NCBI GenBank assembly: GCA_963662645.2
Contig: OY759762.1
Location: 806,001-870,000 of the forward strand
Source of the DNA: Aldehydirespirator sp963662645
GTDB lineage: Bacteria; Actinomycetota; Acidimicrobiia; Acidimicrobiales; Aldehydirespiratoraceae
Reading direction: 5' to 3'
Length of the DNA: 64,000 nucleotides
Shown in pieces: positions 39,951 to 48,733 of this stretch. The notes under the pieces were generated by a model that was not told the DNA's origin, made no database searches, and worked only from the letters and a program-made list of their open reading frames with translations. The position numbers and the translations under genes were made by a program. Positions within the stretch are counted from its first letter, which is position 1. Each line of letters opens with the position of its first letter.

Positions 39951-41188
39951 GCCCGTCCCTGACTGAGGCCGGACAGCGTGCCGACACGCCCGCACTCCCG
40001 GACCAACCCGCAGCGCCGGAACAACCCGCACCGCCGGAACAACCCGCACCGCCGCAACAACCCGCACCGCCGCAACAACCCGCACCGCCGCAACAACCCG
40101 AAACCCCAACCCAACCCGAAGCGCCGCAACAACCCGAAGCGCCGGACCAACCCGAAGCGCCGGACCAACCTGAAGCGGCGAGCTACCGCAGCGCCGGCGT
40201 GGACATCGACGCCGGCAACCGGGCTGTCGCTCTCATGGCCGAGGCGGTGGCCTCGACCCGCACTCCCGAGGTCATCAACGCGGCGCGGGGGTTTGGCGGG
40301 CTGTACTCGGCCGCGGCCCTGGACCCCGACTCCGTGCTGGTCGCCTCCACCGACGGGGTCGGCACCAAAGTGGCCTTGGCCGCCCGCCACGAGCGCTGGC
40401 GGGGAATCGGCACGGATCTGGTCAACCACTGCATCGGCGACATCGCGGTGCACGGCGCCCGACCCCTGTTCTTCCTCGACTACATCGCCATGGACCGGCT
40501 CGTGCCCGAGGCCGCCGCCGAGATCGTGGCCGGCATGGGCGACGCTTGCCGGGCCGCGGGCTGCGCCCTGCTGGGAGGCGAGACCGCCGAGATGCCCGGC
40601 GTGTACGCGCCCGGCGCGGCCGACGTGGCCGGGACCATCGTGGGCGCGGCCCAGCGCCGCTCGCTTCTGCCCCGCACCGAGGACGTGAGGGCCGGCGACC
40701 TGCTGGTTGGTGCGGCCAGTTCCGGACCCCACACCAACGGCTACTCGCTGATCCGCCAGCTGCTCGAGGACAGGGATCCCGACCCCGAGATGATCGACGC
40801 CCTGCTGGAGCCGCACCGCAGCTACCTGCCGGTGATCGACGGGTTCTCGGCGGCGGGCGTCCGGCCCAAAGCGCTGGCCCACATCACCGGCGGCGGGTTG
40901 TTCGACAACCTGCCGAGGGTGCTGCCCGACCATCTAGCCGCCCAGATCGAACTCGGCTCGTGGCCGGTGCCCGAGCCGTTCGCAACGCTGGTGGACTGGG
41001 GAGGAACCGACGACGCCGAAGCGTTCCGCGTCTGGAACATGGGCGTAGGCCTGGTGGCCGTAGTCGACGAGGCCAGCGCCGACGCCCTGATCCACCAAGG
41101 TCATAGGGTGATCGGCTCGGTGATCGATGCCCGCCACTGCGGGTCACGGGGCGCTGGCCGGGTCGTGCTGGAGGGGACCTGGCAATGA
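39947..41188 (+). CDS. purM: AIR synthase PurM with Pro/Gln-rich N-terminal extension
   Basis: 413 residues, about 70 longer than usual. It cyclises FGAM to AIR with ATP. The enzyme proper begins at SYRSAGVDIDAGNRAV (about residue 78), followed by DGVGTKVALA, GIGTDLVNHCIGDIAVHGARPLFFLDY, GGETAEMPGVY and SGPHTNGYSLIR. Residues about 13-77 are short repeats such as PAPPQQ, QPEAPDQ and PEAPQQ encoded by tandem 18-bp units, likely a flexible linker. The upstream ATG is supported by the ATGA overlap with purD. Any downstream start would need a lost coupling site. Confidence 0.92.
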   Translation: MSPSLTEAGQRADTPALPDQPAAPEQPAPPEQPAPPQQPAPPQQPAPPQQPETPTQPEAPQQPEAPDQPEAPDQPEAASYRSAGVDIDAGNRAVALMAEAVASTRTPEVINAARGFGGLYSAAALDPDSVLVASTDGVGTKVALAARHERWRGIGTDLVNHCIGDIAVHGARPLFFLDYIAMDRLVPEAAAEIVAGMGDACRAAGCALLGGETAEMPGVYAPGAADVAGTIVGAAQRRSLLPRTEDVRAGDLLVGAASSGPHTNGYSLIRQLLEDRDPDPEMIDALLEPHRSYLPVIDGFSAAGVRPKALAHITGGGLFDNLPRVLPDHLAAQIELGSWPVPEPFATLVDWGGTDDAEAFRVWNMGVGLVAVVDEASADALIHQGHRVIGSVIDARHCGSRGAGRVVLEGTWQ

Positions 41189-41856
41189 CCGGCCGCCTGG
41201 TGGTTCTGGCGTCGGGTGCGGGGACAAACTTGGAGGCGATCCTCGAAGCGATCGCCAATCGGAGACTCGACGCCGAGGTGGCGGCAGTGGTCATCAACCG
41301 CCGAGGCGCGCTGGCAGGCGAAAAGGCGCGACAGGCCGGAATCCCGGTGAGCTTCTGGCCGCTGGCGCCTTACCTGGCGGGCCCGACGACTATGGCGGAG
41401 GGACGACGCCGGTACGACGAGGAATTGGCCGCTGCGGTAGCGCAAGCCGCTCCGGACCTCGTAGTGCTAGCCGGCTGGATGCACTTGCTGTCGTCGGCGT
41501 TCCTGAATCGGTTCCCCAACCGGGTCGTCAACCTCCATCCGGCCCTGCCGGGCCAGTTCCCGGGCCCCTCCGCCATCGTCGATGCCTGGACCGCCTACCA
41601 GGCCGGGCAGATCGACCGAACCGGAGCGATGGTCCACTACGTGCCCGACGAAGGCGTCGACAACGGTCCCGTGATCGCCTCGGCGGAAGTGCCGATCCAT
41701 CCCGAGAACACCGTCGAGTCGCTCAGAGCCAGGATCCAGGCAGCCGAGCACGAGCTGATCGTCACAGCCATAGCCAAGGCCTTGACGGCGATGTCGAGGG
41801 GCATGCCCTCGACATCGGCGAGCCACGCTTCGTCGCTGGGTCTCTGCGGTAGGTAA
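41185..41856 (+). CDS. purN: Phosphoribosylglycinamide formyltransferase PurN
   Basis: 223 residues. It transfers a formyl group from 10-formyl-THF to GAR. LVVLASGAGTNLEAIL at the start, AGWMHLLSSAFLNRF, the catalytic segment VVNLHPALPGQFPG and GAMVHYVPDEGVDNGPVI with the conserved His/Asp are intact. The ATG overlaps the purM stop as ATGA. It is the last gene of the operon; purH and purB are not in the window. The C-terminal 20 residues are variable. It converges on the HicA-like gene pair. Confidence 0.94.
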   Translation: MTGRLVVLASGAGTNLEAILEAIANRRLDAEVAAVVINRRGALAGEKARQAGIPVSFWPLAPYLAGPTTMAEGRRRYDEELAAAVAQAAPDLVVLAGWMHLLSSAFLNRFPNRVVNLHPALPGQFPGPSAIVDAWTAYQAGQIDRTGAMVHYVPDEGVDNGPVIASAEVPIHPENTVESLRARIQAAEHELIVTAIAKALTAMSRGMPSTSASHASSLGLCGR

Positions 41857-41914
41857 CCGGGGACGTCGCCATCGCAGCCAATACTCCCGGGAGCTCCGCG
41901 TCCAGGCGGTCTCC

Positions 41915-42217
41915 CTACGCGACCTGTGCGGATGCTGACAAGATGGGGCTGGTTCTGTCGGCTGGATGGAACTCGACGCGCCGCACCCTTAGGCCGGGAA
42001 CCGACTCGACGTCTCGCAGTGCTGAGCAGAGTGCCTCGTCACGGGTGGGTGCCCTGCGATCGAACTCCAGAGTGTCGCAACCCACAGTGGCGTCGCCACA
42101 GCCGGCCTCGTAGAGCGCGTCGAGGGTCGCCCACTCCATCAGATCCATTCCTTCGGTCACTACCACGAAGTGATGAGTGGGCATCTCCTCATCTGAAGGC
42201 ACGGGGGCTGCGGTCAT
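41915..42217 (-). CDS. Small partner protein of a HicA-like pair
   Basis: 100 residues. The core runs THHFVVVTEGMDLMEWATLDAL and then YEAGCGDATVGCDTLEFDRRA, with acidic character and alternating strand-helix prediction. I recall similar small proteins paired with HicA-like genes but cannot name a family. Its ATG overlaps the stop of the upstream gene as ATGA. A putative antitoxin or regulator role is inferred only from pairing and size. Confidence 0.5.
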   Translation of the reverse strand: MTAAPVPSDEEMPTHHFVVVTEGMDLMEWATLDALYEAGCGDATVGCDTLEFDRRAPTRDEALCSALRDVESVPGLRVRRVEFHPADRTSPILSASAQVA

Positions 42218-42456
42218 GTTGCTCGGCTCCGTCGCATGCAGGCGTCGATTTTCGCCAGCAGCCTAGCCGCGTGCCTGTCAGGGTTCGTTGGGGTGCTCCA
42301 GATCAAGGTGAGGCACTCCCGATGATCGTGGGGGCAGTGTGCTCGGCCCCACGAATGGCTGCTGCGTCCCCTCGATAGCCGGACAGTCCAGCCCTCCCTC
42401 ACTAGCCGGCGGATTGCCTTTCGCACATCCTTGTTCGGATGTATGCCCTTCGTCAC
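42214..42456 (-). CDS. HicA-like small protein (putative mRNA interferase)
   Basis: 80 residues from GTG. IRRLVREGWTVRLSRGRSSHSWGRAHCP resembles the HicA double-stranded-RNA-binding-like fold, where a conserved His in a G-x-H context is catalytic; here the His is in SSHSWG. A Cys/His patch (CPHDHREC) follows. It is the first gene of a two-gene operon with ATGA coupling. An inverted repeat lies 20 bp upstream. Toxin activity is not shown, and the family assignment is tentative. Confidence 0.5.
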   Translation of the reverse strand: MTKGIHPNKDVRKAIRRLVREGWTVRLSRGRSSHSWGRAHCPHDHRECLTLIWSTPTNPDRHAARLLAKIDACMRRSRAT

Positions 42457-42475
42457 AGAGTCACCTTAGTCCGCA

Positions 42476-42492
42476 ACATATGAAATATATGT
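42476..42492. promoter_or_regulatory. Inverted repeat ACATAT-N5-ATATGT, candidate operator
   Basis: A short palindrome in the only AT-rich patch of this intergenic region, about 20 bp upstream of the HicA-like start. Its position suits autoregulation of the pair or a promoter element. Nothing else is evident in the 210 bp up to valS. Confidence 0.4.
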
Positions 42493-42666
42493 GAATTGCT
42501 CAAAATGACTGTAGAGCGACCGAACTGCGGTGCCCCGGCTGGACGACTGCCCATTGGCAGTCTCCGCCGAAGGGCCCAAGAACTGACAGAGCAGCGGCTC
42601 GGGGCGCTGTCACTGCGTAAGCGGGTCGTCGGGCATGGGCGGTGAGCGGTTAGCGTTGGCGCCCGC

Positions 42667-45447
42667 ATGAGCCCATCTGCTGACGAGTCGCAGCGCCTGG
42701 CTTCCGTTCCCGACAGGCCTGTCCTGGAAGGCCTTGAAGCCAAGTGGGACGCGGCGTGGGAGGCGTCCGGGATCTACCGGTTCGACGAGGGCCGGCCCCG
42801 AGGTGAGGTGTTCTCCATCGACACTCCCCCGCCGACAGTGAGCGGCTCGCTGCACGTGGGGCACGTGTTCAGCTACACCCACACCGACATCATCGCCCGC
42901 CACCGGCGCATGGCCGGCCAGGCCGTGTTCTACCCCATGGGCTGGGACGACAACGGCCTGCCCACCGAGCGCCGGGTCCAGAACTACTACGGCGTGCGCT
43001 GCGACCCCTCTCTGCCGTACGACCCTGCCTTCGCTCCCCCTCCCGACGCGGGCCGGCCCTCGGCGGTGGCCAAGCGGCGGACCATCGCGGTGAGCCGGCC
43101 CAACTTCATCGAACTGTGCGAGGAGCTCACCGCCTCCGACGAGCAGGCCTTCGAGGGCCTGTTCCGGCGCATCGGGCTGTCGGTGGACTGGACCCGCACC
43201 TACGCCACCATCGACGCCCACTGCCGGCGGGTGTCGCAGCTCGCCTTCCTCGAGAACCTGGAGCGGGGCGAGGCCTACCAGATCGAGGCACCGTCGCTGT
43301 GGGACGTGACCTTCCAGACCGCGGTGGCCCAAGCCGAGCTCGACGACCGGGAGGTGCCCGGCACCTACCACAAACTGCGGTTCCGCCGCACCGAGGGTTC
43401 CGGCGGCGCGGCCGGTGCGACCGTGACCACCGCAGACCACGACAACACCGACGGTTCCGGCGGGGCCGCAGCCGTGGCTACCGCTGCCGACCGCGGCAAC
43501 ACCGACGGCGGCTCTGACGTGTGGATCGATACCACCCGGCCCGAGCTGGTGCCATCCTGTGTGGCGCTGGTGGCCCACCCGGACGACTCCCGCTACAAGC
43601 CGCTGTTCGGGTCGACGGTGCGCACGCCGGTGTTCGATGTGGAAGTGCCGGTGCTGGCCCACCCGCTCGCCGACCCCGACAAGGGCACCGGCATCGCCAT
43701 GATCTGCACCTTCGGCGACACCGCCGACGTCACCTGGTGGCGCGAGCTCGACCTGCCGGTGCGCACCGTCATCGGGCGCGACGGACGCTTCGCAGCCGAG
43801 CCGCCCGCGGCCATCAAGTCGCCGACGGGCCAGGCCACCTACGCCCGCCTGGCCGGCAAGACCGCCGCTGCGGCCCGCACCGAGATCGCGGCCGTCTTCG
43901 CCCAGTCCGGCGACATCGACGGCGAGCCCCGGCCCATCACCCATCCGGTCAAGTTCTTCGAGAAGGGCGACCGGCCGCTGGAGATCGTGTCCAGCCGCCA
44001 GTGGTACATCCGCAACGGCGGGCGCGACGACGACCTGCGCCAGGCCCTGATCGACCGGGGCACGCAGATGAACTGGGTACCGTCCTACATGCGGGCCCGC
44101 TACGAGAGCTGGATTGCGGGACTCAGCGGCGACTGGCTCATCAGCCGCCAGCGCTTCTTCGGGGTGCCCATCCCCCTGTGGTACCGACTCGACACCGACG
44201 GGTCGCCGATATGGGACGATCCGATCCGGCCCGAGGCCGGCACCCTGCCAGTGGACCCGTCGGCGGACTGCCCGCCGGGCTGCGACGAGTCCCAGCGGGG
44301 CCGGCCCGGGGGCTTCGTCGGCGATCCCGACGTGATGGACACCTGGGCCACCTCGTCGCTCACGCCCCAGATCGCCACCGGCTGGCGCACCGACGAGGAC
44401 CTGTACGCGTCCACGTTCCCCATGGACATGCGCCCCCAGGCCCACGACATCATTCGGACCTGGCTCTTCTCCACCGTGGTGCGGGCCCACTTCGACGCCG
44501 GCGCCGTCCCGTGGCACAACTGCGCCCTGTCGGGCTGGATACTCGACCCCGACCGCAAGAAGATGTCCAAGTCCCGGGGCAACGTGCAGGTGCCCACCGA
44601 CCTGCTCGACCGCTACGGCGCCGACGCGGTGCGCTACTGGGCCGCGTGCGGCCGTCCCGGCACCGACACCGCCTTCGACGAGCAGCAGTTCCGCATAGGC
44701 CGGCGACTGGCCGTCAAGCTGCTCAACGCCTCCAAGTTCGTGCTGCGCTTCGACGAACTGGACGATGAGGCGGCCTCGGAGGTGAAGCGGCGCGAGCGGG
44801 CTCTCGGCACCGGCCTGGACGCCGGTGCGGTGCCGGCAGGGGCGACCGAGCCGCTGGACCGCTCGATGCTGCACCGGCTGGCCGGCTTGGTGGAGGAGGC
44901 CTCGCGCGCCCTGAACGCCTTCGACTACGCCCGGGCCCTGGAGCGCACCGAGTCGTTCTTCTGGGCCTTCACCGACGACCACATTGAGCTGGCGAAGGCC
45001 CGCGCCTATGGCGAGCACGGGACCGCGGCCGCGGTCTCGGCCCGACTGTCGCTGCGAATCGCCCTGAGAGTGCTCCAGCAGTTGTTCGCCCCCTTCATGC
45101 CCTTCGTGGCCGAGGAGGTCTGGAGCTGGTGGCACACCTCGTCCGTCCATGCGTCAACCTGGCCCGAATCGAGCCGTCTGCGAGCCGCCGCGGGCGACGC
45201 CGGGCCGCTGCCCGGCGCGGTGGCCGCCGCGGTGTTGGGAGAGGTGCGCCGGGCCAAGTCCGAGGCCAAGCGACCGCTGCGCACCGAGGTGGAGCGGGCC
45301 ACAGTGACCGACAAGGCCGAGCGCATCGCCGTGCTCGAGCGGGTAGCAGCCGACGTTTGCGCAGCAGGCCGCATTACGGATCTGGCGACCGTGGAGGGCG
45401 ACGAATTCTCGGTCCAGGCTCAGCTCGCCCCCGAGACAAGCCCGTAA
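42667..45447 (+). CDS. valS: Valine-tRNA ligase with repeat insertion in the editing domain
   Basis: 926 residues, class I aminoacyl-tRNA synthetase. TPPPTVSGSLHVGHVFS carries the HIGH-type motif (HVGH, about residue 65), WDDNGLPTE and the NFIELCEEL block identify ValS, and KKMSKSRGN gives KMSKS at about 632. The CP1 editing domain between them is interrupted at about 244-283 by two Gly/Ala/Thr/Asp-rich repeats (GSGGAA-type). The C-terminal anticodon-binding domain is present; a long coiled-coil arm is not obvious. ATG is used; no strong ribosome site is seen. A transposase remnant begins right after the stop. Confidence 0.94.
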   Translation: MSPSADESQRLASVPDRPVLEGLEAKWDAAWEASGIYRFDEGRPRGEVFSIDTPPPTVSGSLHVGHVFSYTHTDIIARHRRMAGQAVFYPMGWDDNGLPTERRVQNYYGVRCDPSLPYDPAFAPPPDAGRPSAVAKRRTIAVSRPNFIELCEELTASDEQAFEGLFRRIGLSVDWTRTYATIDAHCRRVSQLAFLENLERGEAYQIEAPSLWDVTFQTAVAQAELDDREVPGTYHKLRFRRTEGSGGAAGATVTTADHDNTDGSGGAAAVATAADRGNTDGGSDVWIDTTRPELVPSCVALVAHPDDSRYKPLFGSTVRTPVFDVEVPVLAHPLADPDKGTGIAMICTFGDTADVTWWRELDLPVRTVIGRDGRFAAEPPAAIKSPTGQATYARLAGKTAAAARTEIAAVFAQSGDIDGEPRPITHPVKFFEKGDRPLEIVSSRQWYIRNGGRDDDLRQALIDRGTQMNWVPSYMRARYESWIAGLSGDWLISRQRFFGVPIPLWYRLDTDGSPIWDDPIRPEAGTLPVDPSADCPPGCDESQRGRPGGFVGDPDVMDTWATSSLTPQIATGWRTDEDLYASTFPMDMRPQAHDIIRTWLFSTVVRAHFDAGAVPWHNCALSGWILDPDRKKMSKSRGNVQVPTDLLDRYGADAVRYWAACGRPGTDTAFDEQQFRIGRRLAVKLLNASKFVLRFDELDDEAASEVKRRERALGTGLDAGAVPAGATEPLDRSMLHRLAGLVEEASRALNAFDYARALERTESFFWAFTDDHIELAKARAYGEHGTAAAVSARLSLRIALRVLQQLFAPFMPFVAEEVWSWWHTSSVHASTWPESSRLRAAAGDAGPLPGAVAAAVLGEVRRAKSEAKRPLRTEVERATVTDKAERIAVLERVAADVCAAGRITDLATVEGDEFSVQAQLAPETSP

Positions 45448-45469
45448 CTCCCCGAACCCTATACACAAG

Positions 45470-45842
45470 AGAGCGTCCGACCCGTCGGTGGGTCCGGGCG
45501 ACCAAGTGCCTGCTCACCGACCGGCAGGCCCTCACTGCCCACCTGAGGTTCCCCGCCGAGCACTGGAAGCGCATCCGACACACCAACCTCACCGAGCGCA
45601 CCTTCGGCGAGACCCGCCGACGAGTCAAAGTCATCGGCCGGCTCCCCGGCGAAGCCTCCTGCCTCACACTCGTGTGGGCCGTGCTCGACCGGGCCTCACA
45701 AGGCTGGCGCGGCCTCACCTACACCCCCGCCATCGCCCGGCGCCTCACCGAACTGCGCCGCCGCCTCCACCAACCCGCCCACACCGACACCGACACCGAC
45801 AACCACCAGCCCGCCGACGCTGTCACACGCGGCCTAACATGA
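45470..45842 (+). pseudogene. IS256-family transposase, C-terminal remnant
   Basis: About 124 residues survive. The segment AEHWKRIRHTNLTERTFGETRRR followed by KVIGRLPGEASCLTLVWAVLDRAS (two adjoining parts) is the C-terminal end of mutator-type (IS256) transposases, including the downstream catalytic Glu region. The DD-containing N-terminal two thirds are absent, replaced by the end of valS, so it is inactive. It marks the left edge of the AT-richer island. The 134 bp after it hold no gene. Confidence 0.85.
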
Positions 45843-45976
45843 CCACCCGAACCTGCGCCCAACGCCCTGTTACACCAAACCCGAGACGCGACCGCCCCTA
45901 AGGCCCGGCCCCTCAGGTCTCGGCCCAGTCACCCTCGGCCGTGCAAGGGTAGATCCTGAGAGATGGGACCGACGAG

Positions 45977-47353
45977 TCATCCGAATCCTTGTTGCCGCCT
46001 CGACGGCTTCCTCTTCGCTCCAGCCTTAGCTTCGTCCGGTGGAGGCGCAATCAGCTTGCATTGCTCCAACAGAATCGGAGCACTGACTTCGAGCCGGAAC
46101 GACGCAAAGATCGGATGCTCATTAGCGAGATGGACCGGATGCTCGATGGCACTCCCAAGGCCGCCGTACCCTTCGGGAAGTCCGACTGCCTCTGAGATAC
46201 CGATCCAACACGTATGGTCCAATCCATCGCGCGTCACGACCGAATCCACATAATGCGTCGAGTCGAATCCGGGATGCCTCCGTGTCAGCAGTGGGCCACG
46301 CAAGAAGTTCTCCAACGAGACTTCCTCTAGTCCCTTGACTCTCGTTTCAACATAATCAATGTACTCAGCTGTTGCATTGTCTCCAAGTCTATCGCCTAGT
46401 TCTGCCCATATATCATTGCGGCTCTCCTTTGCATGCAGGCCAGCACAGTATTGCTTGGCAAAGTCAGCAAGAGGGTAACGAATCTCTCTTACGCCCTCAT
46501 CTGATCCGGTGGATGCGATCTCATATATGACTTGCGGGAGCGCCTCAGCATCCTGCTCAGGCTCCGGTGACAACTGGGTACTCATTGCATTAGCAATCAT
46601 CTTATATTCGTTGAACCAGTCTCTTCTTCTCGCCACGAACGAGCGCATCATCCAACCTCTCTCTGCCGCATTACGAGCCACGCGTAGCTCAAGCAGATTG
46701 CGTTCACGGTCTGACATCACTGCCTGACCAATCAACAAAGATCGCGTGTGGCTCGACGTAAGTTCCTCTTCACCATCAACACTCTGCTCAGATTCGTCCC
46801 CAGCTGCTAGTTCAGATCCCAAGGGGCGATGCAGCGCTTCACTGAGGATCTCCGCCCAATAGAGATACTGAACATACAATGCTGACAGTCGACGGAATTC
46901 CGAAATCGCATGACGTCGACGCTTCGGCAACTCTTCTGTTTCCAGCTTCATTCGGTATTTCCATTGGACGTGACGCCTGGCCGTCGTTAGCAGAACGAAA
47001 CAGAACCAGACCAGACATAGAGCTGCACCAGCCGCTAGGACAAGCACAATTGTGATCGGTCCGAGCAAGAACGCTACGATTCCTCCGGCTACGAACAATA
47101 CAAAGAACAAGAAAGATCTCATTACACGTCCGAGAAAGAATCTTCTCTGCTCGACAAGTTCTTCGCTAGAGGTCCGACGCAGCCGCTCCCACTCCTCTTG
47201 TGCGCTCACCAGATCGGCGAGAGCTGCATCCTGACCATCCATAAGGCTCCACGCGAGACGACCTGTCAACTGCTCCTTGGATCTCTGTTTCCAAGATCGA
47301 AGCACCTCAAGGTCAACGTTCTTCTTAGGCTTACTACTCTTTGGTGAGTTCAC
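45977..47353 (-). CDS. Membrane-anchored protein of the tubulin-like/vWA island
   Basis: 458 residues from GTG. A basic N-terminus is followed by an amphipathic helical region, two adjacent transmembrane helices at about 78-97 and 100-123, then a large cytoplasmic helical domain rich in Glu and Arg, ending KRKPSRRQQGFG. The hairpin topology leaves both ends in the cytoplasm. No family is recognised. It is the last gene of a six-gene co-directional cluster, 51 bp after the preceding gene. Base composition is lower in GC than the chromosome. A membrane adaptor for the tubulin-like GTPase is one possible role (inference). Confidence 0.7.
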   Translation of the reverse strand: MNSPKSSKPKKNVDLEVLRSWKQRSKEQLTGRLAWSLMDGQDAALADLVSAQEEWERLRRTSSEELVEQRRFFLGRVMRSFLFFVLFVAGGIVAFLLGPITIVLVLAAGAALCLVWFCFVLLTTARRHVQWKYRMKLETEELPKRRRHAISEFRRLSALYVQYLYWAEILSEALHRPLGSELAAGDESEQSVDGEEELTSSHTRSLLIGQAVMSDRERNLLELRVARNAAERGWMMRSFVARRRDWFNEYKMIANAMSTQLSPEPEQDAEALPQVIYEIASTGSDEGVREIRYPLADFAKQYCAGLHAKESRNDIWAELGDRLGDNATAEYIDYVETRVKGLEEVSLENFLRGPLLTRRHPGFDSTHYVDSVVTRDGLDHTCWIGISEAVGLPEGYGGLGSAIEHPVHLANEHPIFASFRLEVSAPILLEQCKLIAPPPDEAKAGAKRKPSRRQQGFG

Positions 47354-47404
47354 CGAGTCTCTCCCAACTCTCGAAGGACACTACCACAAGGCTGTACTGT
47401 GACA

Positions 47405-48733
47405 TCATTCATCATCGTCCGCCAAGATAGCTCGGATCGCCTGAACATCATGAGCCCTGATACCTAACATGGTTTCAGCCCTGCGCAAATCCGGCGCAAG
47501 CAGTTCCAGATCCTCTATCACTGCACGATGTTCATGCCATTCCAATCCTTGCCACTTAAGTGCCGCCGGATAATCTCCTCCGTCCGCCGCGGAAATGACA
47601 GCATTCCTCAGCGCTGACCAGACACCAGGAGTACCTACGGCGCGATAATTCCCCAAGTCTGGAATCCGATCCAGTTCTCTGCAACGCGCCGCCTGATCCA
47701 TCACCAAGTTGATGTCATTCGTGTCGCGAACGCCTACCATGATCATACTATCCCGGCCGAAGGTCTTCTCTGAAACGATGTCTTCCACCTTCGCTTCGAC
47801 CCTTCGGATGCGCCGTCGAATACTATCCCTCATGCCCTCGATCACCGTCGTGGGAATATGCCGCATTACGGTGCTCAATTCAGCGAAGAAGAGCTTCAGT
47901 GCACCGACTATGCTCAAGGCCTTTCTTGCGGGCGGCTGAGCCTTACGGTATGGCCGATATGAAAAGCCGATTGGTGACACCGTATCGGATCCAGTCAAGA
48001 CATGATGCAATTCGTTGATGGCCGATTCAGGCTGGCCATGAGCGACACACTCTCGAGGCAATAGCCTCTTGCTATCGCCGCCCAAGACGTTTATAATCGC
48101 CTCTGTCACAAGATCCTTTGATTTGGTCATTCGCGTTGTGACTTTAGCGAACCGTACACGTTGAAGATCATCTTCACCTGCATGTTGCATCTCATCAAGA
48201 GGCGCATCCTCGAGCCACCACCACAGGCCGCCTACGACGGCGAGCATATTGGCCATCACCTCGTCCCTCCGGTTGGTAGCCGTCAGCGGGAGGGTTGGTG
48301 AATTCCTTTCGCCGAGACCATCTTCGGGCAATACGACCAGATTGTAGTTGAAGTATCGATTATAGTTCGTAAAGAGTTCGTTGGGTAGCTTATCGTCAGC
48401 GGTACACAGGTATACACCGCCGAAGCTTGTCTCGATATCGGTGTGAGTCATCGACTGGCGTAACGTCATCATGGCTGATACATAGTCCGGGTCTACCGCA
48501 TCAGTGCCGGTTGAGAAGCAGATGAATCGAATCAGATCGCATCCTTCAATCTCGGCTAGCAAGTTGTTAAAGTTCGAATATTCCGGCTTGTCGGATTCGT
48601 CTACCCAGGCACCCTCATCTGGGAGTCTGAACTGGATGAAGGGCCGTATGTAGCCTGCCGATACATACCGTCGGAGTATTTCAGCAATCCGCTGATCAGC
48701 CTCTGTTCTAGGAACGAGTATGGTGAGTTTCAT
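47405..48733 (-). CDS. Uncharacterised protein coupled to the tubulin-like gene
   Basis: 442 residues with no membrane helix. The N-terminal MKLTILVPRTEADQRIAEIL and alternating strand/helix pattern suggest an alpha/beta Rossmann-like domain to about residue 200. The rest is helical, with basic patches (RDSIRRRIRRVEAKVEDIV). It ends in ILADDDE. Its ATG overlaps the stop of the tubulin-like gene as ATGA, implying fixed stoichiometry and probably a complex with that protein. No catalytic motif can be named. Confidence 0.7.
   Translation of the reverse strand: MKLTILVPRTEADQRIAEILRRYVSAGYIRPFIQFRLPDEGAWVDESDKPEYSNFNNLLAEIEGCDLIRFICFSTGTDAVDPDYVSAMMTLRQSMTHTDIETSFGGVYLCTADDKLPNELFTNYNRYFNYNLVVLPEDGLGERNSPTLPLTATNRRDEVMANMLAVVGGLWWWLEDAPLDEMQHAGEDDLQRVRFAKVTTRMTKSKDLVTEAIINVLGGDSKRLLPRECVAHGQPESAINELHHVLTGSDTVSPIGFSYRPYRKAQPPARKALSIVGALKLFFAELSTVMRHIPTTVIEGMRDSIRRRIRRVEAKVEDIVSEKTFGRDSMIMVGVRDTNDINLVMDQAARCRELDRIPDLGNYRAVGTPGVWSALRNAVISAADGGDYPAALKWQGLEWHEHRAVIEDLELLAPDLRRAETMLGIRAHDVQAIRAILADDDE

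Noticed and set aside
42610..45150. 846-codon minus-strand frame opposite valS
   Set aside because: Shadow frame; valS has the HIGH and KMSKS motifs on the plus strand.
45129..45469. N-terminal part of the open frame preceding the IS256 remnant
   Set aside because: It overlaps the end of valS in another frame and shows no transposase homology.
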